This document shows positions 22,077-25,541 of a stretch of 25,541 nt of DNA, piece after piece. Location of the stretch: contig JACQVL010000327.1 of assembly GCA_016209865.1 (NCBI GenBank), positions 1 to 25,541 of the forward strand, in the 5' to 3' direction. The position numbers and the translations under genes were made by a program. Within the stretch, counting starts at the first letter, position 1. Every line of letters begins with the position of its first letter. This stretch comes from Candidatus Latescibacterota bacterium (lineage in GTDB: Bacteria; JAAXHH01; JACQVL01). Under the pieces are notes generated by a model, which was given only the letters and a program-made list of their open reading frames with translations, had not been told where the DNA came from and searched no databases.

Positions 22077-23833
22077 ACCGTCCAGACCACATCAGACCGC
22101 TGGGGGATCGTCTTCCCGGCCTGACGAACCCGCCGCTGCGTGTACCGGACGGATAACTCTGTCTTCGCGGCGATCGGCCCGCGCATGAAGACCGACCAGG
22201 AGGCGCGGTCATCCGTGAGGGAATAGCCGGACACAGGATCGAAGGGGTCATCCGACTCATCCCTCAACGCCTGCGTGGTCACTCCGGATGATCCAACCCA
22301 TCGACCCGACAGGCTGAGCTTCCCCATCGTCTGGTACCGAACGTCCGCCAGGAACACCCGTTCGCGTTCTTCGGCTTTGCGCGTCGAGGAGAAGGCGACC
22401 TGATGCTCGGCTCGTCCCCTCAGCCGGAGGCGAGGAGTCACATTCCAATCGACCTGTCCCCTGAGTCGGGCCGGGTCGTAGCGGCGGCGAACCGGTTTCC
22501 CTTCTTCCCGGCGTTCGCCTCTCCACATCGCCGTCATCACGACTGATCGGGTGATGCGACGCATGATTCTGGCGGCGACCACGGTTCCCATCGCGGGGAT
22601 CGACTCGTCGGTCAAGTTCCACCGTCGTCGTGTTGTTCGATGCGAGAAGGCCAGGATGGTCTGGTCGTCCGGTCTGAACCGGACGTCAGTCGTGATGTTA
22701 GACTCATCCCGTCGCTGGGCAACCGTCCCGCCGTCCAGCCGCCCCAGCGTCCATAGCACGCCCGCCACGAACCCCATCCCACCATCGCGGCGGGCGATCT
22801 CGCCGTACAGGTTGGTCGGTCCGATCATCGCGTCGAGATCAAGCCCATAGACGAGCGCAGGGCTGAGCGGGGTTTCTGCCGGCTCGGCCTCATCGTCAGC
22901 CCCAGACGCATCGGATGGACGCCCCGATGGCGCTTTCCCCCTCCTGGCGAACGTCAGCCCAGCCGACGTCCCGTCGTGCATCCATGACACCCGGAAGCCG
23001 GTCAGAGAACGCTGAGTCTGCGAGCGTGCGACGGCGGTCGTCACCCGCAGCGCGCGCAAACGAGCGACCATCACGGCTCCGTGAAGCTGTCCCGACTGTG
23101 GGGACGATCGAACCGGCGTCACCCCGCGTGGGCGCCATTTAAAAGGGACACCCACGCCACTGACACCCGTCCCGCTCGACCGCTCTCCCAGCACCAGTCC
23201 CTGGCCGTACTCTATCCGGTATCGTCCGATGAGGAACTGTTCAATCAGACCCCAATCACGGACGCCCGCATAGCCGGTCATTCCACGGGTCTCTGCACGG
23301 CTGAGTCTCCGGTGATCGACACGCGCTCCCCACAGAACATGCGGGCCGATCGTGATGTCCGTACGGAGTCCCATCCAGCCTGTGCGCCGTCCCATGTCTC
23401 GTTCCCGTCGCTGTCCGGTCATCCTCCATCGCCCGCTGAGGCGCGGCGGCGCCCGCACCGAGATGAACGGGCGCAACCCCTCAACCAGCGCCCGATCCAA
23501 CCCCGGGACGTCTGGCAGGAGAGACACGGCCGGAAACGATCTCGACCGGTTCCGCCGCCGGACGACATCCTCCGCCTGCTGGGGGGTCATCCAGGGGAGT
23601 TGCTCCAGTTCCGTCCGGGTTGCGGTGTTGAGGTCGATGGGCGAATGGCGTAGCTCGTCGAGCCGTGCCATGTCCGGCGGCGCGATCAGACCGTCAGCCG
23701 CCTCTGCCAGGTCTTCCAGCGCCTCATCCAATTCCTGTGCGAACGCCGACTCGACGAGCAAATCGGCCGGGCCGAGGTTCCAGGCAACACACACCAGCAT
23801 GGCAGCCAGAGAACAGCCCTGGAGGACGCTCAT
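22055..23833 (-). CDS. Helix-hairpin-helix (ComEA-like) protein with predicted outer-membrane beta-barrel
   Basis: A 592-residue precursor. ATG 23833 overlaps the upstream stop as ATGA. A signal peptide covers about 1-33 (ending SAFA), followed by an acidic helix and a ComEA-like HhH segment (PIDLNTATRTELEQLPWMTP, about 66-85; a second half follows in LLPDVPGLDRALVEGLRPFI). The remaining ~450 residues are amphipathic, Arg-rich beta strands with many alternating aromatic positions, ending in Trp, as expected for a barrel C-terminus. Similar HhH-plus-barrel proteins are known to me only as uncharacterised proteins of Bacteroidota and allied phyla. DNA binding or uptake at the outer membrane is a possibility, not shown. 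Its 3' end overlaps the convergent fusion ATPase gene by 22 bp. Second gene of an operon. Confidence 0.75.
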   Translation of the reverse strand: MSVLQGCSLAAMLVCVAWNLGPADLLVESAFAQELDEALEDLAEAADGLIAPPDMARLDELRHSPIDLNTATRTELEQLPWMTPQQAEDVVRRRNRSRSFPAVSLLPDVPGLDRALVEGLRPFISVRAPPRLSGRWRMTGQRRERDMGRRTGWMGLRTDITIGPHVLWGARVDHRRLSRAETRGMTGYAGVRDWGLIEQFLIGRYRIEYGQGLVLGERSSGTGVSGVGVPFKWRPRGVTPVRSSPQSGQLHGAVMVARLRALRVTTAVARSQTQRSLTGFRVSWMHDGTSAGLTFARRGKAPSGRPSDASGADDEAEPAETPLSPALVYGLDLDAMIGPTNLYGEIARRDGGMGFVAGVLWTLGRLDGGTVAQRRDESNITTDVRFRPDDQTILAFSHRTTRRRWNLTDESIPAMGTVVAARIMRRITRSVVMTAMWRGERREEGKPVRRRYDPARLRGQVDWNVTPRLRLRGRAEHQVAFSSTRKAEERERVFLADVRYQTMGKLSLSGRWVGSSGVTTQALRDESDDPFDPVSGYSLTDDRASWSVFMRGPIAAKTELSVRYTQRRVRQAGKTIPQRSDVVWTVQVDAAW

Positions 23834-24666
23834 CGCCTGCGTTGCCTCCCGAACATCACGGACAGAGAGACCTGGTGCGTCAGGCCGAGGACCGGGTGGG
23901 ACGACACCGCGTAGGAGGTTTCGACGCGCGGGAGCATCACGCTCGCTCCGGCGAAGAACATCGACGGGTCGGTGAGGATGCCGCTCCGGACGACGAGGAA
24001 AGGGGCAAATCGGAACTCCTGGCCAATCCGGCCGCAGACGGGCTGTCCAGGCTCTCGATCGACCTGAGCAGTCACGACGACATGCGGTCCGGCCCGGCTC
24101 ATCCCGATACAGAGCGGTCGCGGAACCTGATCACGACTCCCGGCGAGCCTTGCACGGTTGACGTTTCGGGCGACCAGACCAATCCGTACCGCACCCGGCA
24201 AGCGTACCAGCAGACCCGCATCGATGGCCGTCGCGCGCGCAGTCCCGTAGCCGTCGATCGAGAGGATCAGCGTCCGTCCGGTGACCCCGATCATCAGCCG
24301 GGAGACGAGGGCACGGCTGGCTGACATCCCCATGACCGTTTCCCGGTACCCCTCCCCCCCGAACCCCTCGTAGGACACTCCCACCCCACCTACCGGGGTG
24401 GGAATCACCGCCGCGCACATCGTCCGGGTCAGTCCATCGAGACCATACAGGACGGTGTAGAAGCTGGTCAATTCAGGATGGCCGAGCTGTGACATCCCGG
24501 CAGGGTTCATGACCGGACTGTTCGCATCGTCCGCGACTGCCACGAACGCCCCGGCTAATCCGGTTGGCCGGGCTCCCATCGGGATGAACTCGAACGCCGC
24601 CCGGCCGGACACCGATGGGAACAGGCTGAGGGTGATCACGATGGCGATTGGAAACGATGCACGCAC
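23830..24666 (-). CDS. PorV/PorQ-like outer-membrane beta-barrel protein
   Basis: A 278-residue precursor. GTG 24666 is chosen because AAGGAG lies 7 nt upstream and a signal peptide (about 1-23: RASFPIAIVITLSLFPSVSG) begins there; ATG 24690 lies upstream of this site. The mature start AFEFIPMGARPTGLAGAFVA followed by VADDANSPVMNPAGMSQL is the hallmark of the PorV/PorQ/UPF0164 family of FadL-like barrels. In Bacteroidota PorV takes part in type IX secretion; other members are uncharacterised. The protein has the family's alternating beta-strand pattern to its end. It overlaps the HhH-barrel gene by four bases, so both are translated together and probably work at the same membrane site. The subtilase in this window has a tail of the kind exported by such systems, but no other secretion gene is here. 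Confidence 0.8.
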   Translation of the reverse strand: MRASFPIAIVITLSLFPSVSGRAAFEFIPMGARPTGLAGAFVAVADDANSPVMNPAGMSQLGHPELTSFYTVLYGLDGLTRTMCAAVIPTPVGGVGVSYEGFGGEGYRETVMGMSASRALVSRLMIGVTGRTLILSIDGYGTARATAIDAGLLVRLPGAVRIGLVARNVNRARLAGSRDQVPRPLCIGMSRAGPHVVVTAQVDREPGQPVCGRIGQEFRFAPFLVVRSGILTDPSMFFAGASVMLPRVETSYAVSSHPVLGLTHQVSLSVMFGRQRRR

Positions 24667-24764
24667 GACTGCGCTCCTTTCATCGTTCATCGTTGCTCTA
24701 TTGCAGTCGGAAAGCACGGCGAAATCTCGTATCGCCGTTCCATCTGTGCCATCTGTGATTCCGG

Positions 24765-24793
24765 TTGACAGACGGCGCGCGTGTGTGTATGCT
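24765..24793 (+). promoter_or_regulatory. Promoter of the YbaK-family gene
   Basis: TTGACA (24765-24770), a 17-nt spacer containing a GT-dinucleotide run, and TATGCT (24788-24793). The leader to ATG 24844 would be about 44 nt. Confidence 0.7.
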
Positions 24794-24843
24794 GTGTCCA
24801 GCGTCAGGCCATCACGGGACGAAAGGATTGTAGAGGAACTGGC

Positions 24844-25323
24844 ATGGAGCAGACGCTGAGTCCACACGGGCAGAGGTTTCAGGAGATACTCAGGGCGCTC
24901 GGCTGCGCGCATCAGGTTATGGAGTTACCCTATTCGACGCGGACGGCCGCCGAAGCCGCTCACGCGCTCGGCTGCCGGGTTGAACAGATCGCCAAATCCC
25001 TCGTCTTCAGGGGCACTCGCACGCACAAATCCCTCCTGATCATCGCCAGTGGGGGGAATCGGGTGAACGAACAGGCGATGGAGGCTTACGTCGGGGAGCC
25101 CATCGAGAAGGCGGATGCGGAGTTCATCCGCCAGCGGACGGGGTTTGCGATCGGAGGCGTCCCGCCCGTCGGCCATGCAGAGCGGTTGGAGACCCTCATC
25201 GATAAAGACCTGAGGCAGTACGAGGACATCTGGGCGGCCGCCGGGACGCCGAATGCCCTCTTTCGGCTGACGTTCGATGACCTGGTCCGCATGACGGACG
25301 GGCGCGTCGTCGCGGTCACGTGA
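24844..25323 (+). CDS. YbaK/EbsC-family aminoacyl-tRNA deacylase
   Basis: A 159-residue protein; ATG 24844 follows AGAGGAA by about 6 nt, and an upstream in-frame start at 24781 would fall inside the promoter. The whole protein is one YbaK/prolyl-tRNA-editing domain. Signatures are STRTAAEAAHALGC, QIAKSLVFRG with the conserved Lys, LLIIASGGNRVN, RTGFAIGGVPPVGH (the conserved GxxxGG(V/I)xPxG loop) and the closing GTPNALFRLTFDDLVRM. Family members hydrolyse mischarged aminoacyl-tRNA in trans, for example Cys-tRNA(Pro) or Ala-tRNA(Pro). Which substrate is used cannot be told from this sequence. It stands alone with its own promoter. No terminator is visible; palindromic repeats follow. Confidence 0.9.
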   Translation: MEQTLSPHGQRFQEILRALGCAHQVMELPYSTRTAAEAAHALGCRVEQIAKSLVFRGTRTHKSLLIIASGGNRVNEQAMEAYVGEPIEKADAEFIRQRTGFAIGGVPPVGHAERLETLIDKDLRQYEDIWAAAGTPNALFRLTFDDLVRMTDGRVVAVT

Positions 25324-25541
25324 CATTTTTACCGCAAAGAACGCAAAGGTAGGACAATTATGGTTCATCCGACATTTTTACGGATCACGCTGATGAGAGT
25401 TTGATGATCAAAACAGGGCATCCGTAGGGGCGATCCTTGTGATCGCCCGCATCGGGGCGAATACCAGATTCGCCCCTACAGGTTTTTACCGATTTGGGTC
25501 GTCAAATCTCATGAGGGGCGACCCGGTGAGTCGCCCAGGGC
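25324..25541. repeat. Non-coding right edge with a cluster of GGGGCGA-type hairpins
   Basis: No credible gene here. Three hairpins share the same core: GGGCGATC/GATCGCCC (25428-25435 with 25441-25448, 5-nt loop), GGGGCGAAT/ATTCGCCCC (25454-25462 with 25468-25476, 5-nt loop) and GGGCGAC/GTCGCCC (25516-25522 with 25530-25536, 7-nt loop). The first two are enclosed by GTAGGGGCGA (25424-25433) and its complement TCGCCCCTAC (25470-25479). Upstream, ACATTTTTAC is repeated (25323 and 25372), and a CGCAAAGAACGCAAAGG direct repeat lies at 25331-25347. The array probably continues beyond the window. Confidence 0.8.

Noticed and set aside
23830-24666. A type IX secretion locus
   Set aside because: Only a PorV-like protein and one candidate cargo tail are present. 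The PorV/PorQ family is large, and no PorT, SprA/Sov, PorU, PorK/L/M/N genes are in the window.
24740-24760. Two tandem copies of a CCATCTGTG unit upstream of the YbaK promoter
   Set aside because: Only two copies with no symmetry; too little to call an operator, although the position is suggestive.

Overview
The window reads as a chromosomal segment of a GC-rich, Gram-negative bacterium outside Proteobacteria, most likely an uncultured lineage of the FCB group (Latescibacterota, KSB1 or Poribacteria-like). The evidence is a subtilase ending in an NPFNP-type FlgD-like tail, a PorV/PorQ-like outer-membrane protein beside a ComEA-like helix-hairpin-helix beta-barrel protein, and a 31-residue AURKAIP1/COX24 (mS38-like) protein typical of Bacteroidota relatives. 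This placement is inference from gene families; no rRNA gene is present.

Layout. Positions 1-7263 run on the + strand: the end of tex, a GguC/AraD1-family protein, a Gfo/Idh/MocA oxidoreductase, a large polysaccharide-deacetylase-like protein, a small lipoprotein resembling a protease propeptide, and the subtilase. Then come rnr (RNase R), tRNA-Ala(GGC) with a strong promoter, a MltD-type lytic transglycosylase, sppA, an HU/IHF-type protein and the mS38-like protein, closed by a hairpin terminator. Positions 12756-16244 hold two divergent, paralogous extracytoplasmic solute-binding proteins with no transporter genes. On the - strand, 16245-19923 holds a fused four-carbon acid sugar kinase/PdxA-type dehydrogenase and a threonine-synthase-like PLP enzyme. 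A fused receiver-domain/PilB-GspE ATPase (+) follows, tail to tail with a two-gene outer-membrane operon (-). A YbaK-type deacylase and a cluster of palindromes close the window.

The junctions are also informative. Three heptamer (period-7) arrays lie exactly at stop codons, three loci carry a 27-bp palindromic unit related to the TCATTCCCGC type, and the 3' end of the tRNA is repeated 25 bp downstream. Six promoters with near-consensus TTGACA/TATNNT boxes can be read by eye; one appears to give a leaderless mRNA.

The strongest candidates for undescribed biology are the lipoprotein/subtilase pair, the receiver-PilB fusion with an altered His box, the kinase-PdxA fusion, and the stop-codon-linked heptamer arrays. 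There is no phage, CRISPR array, transposase or defence island in the window.
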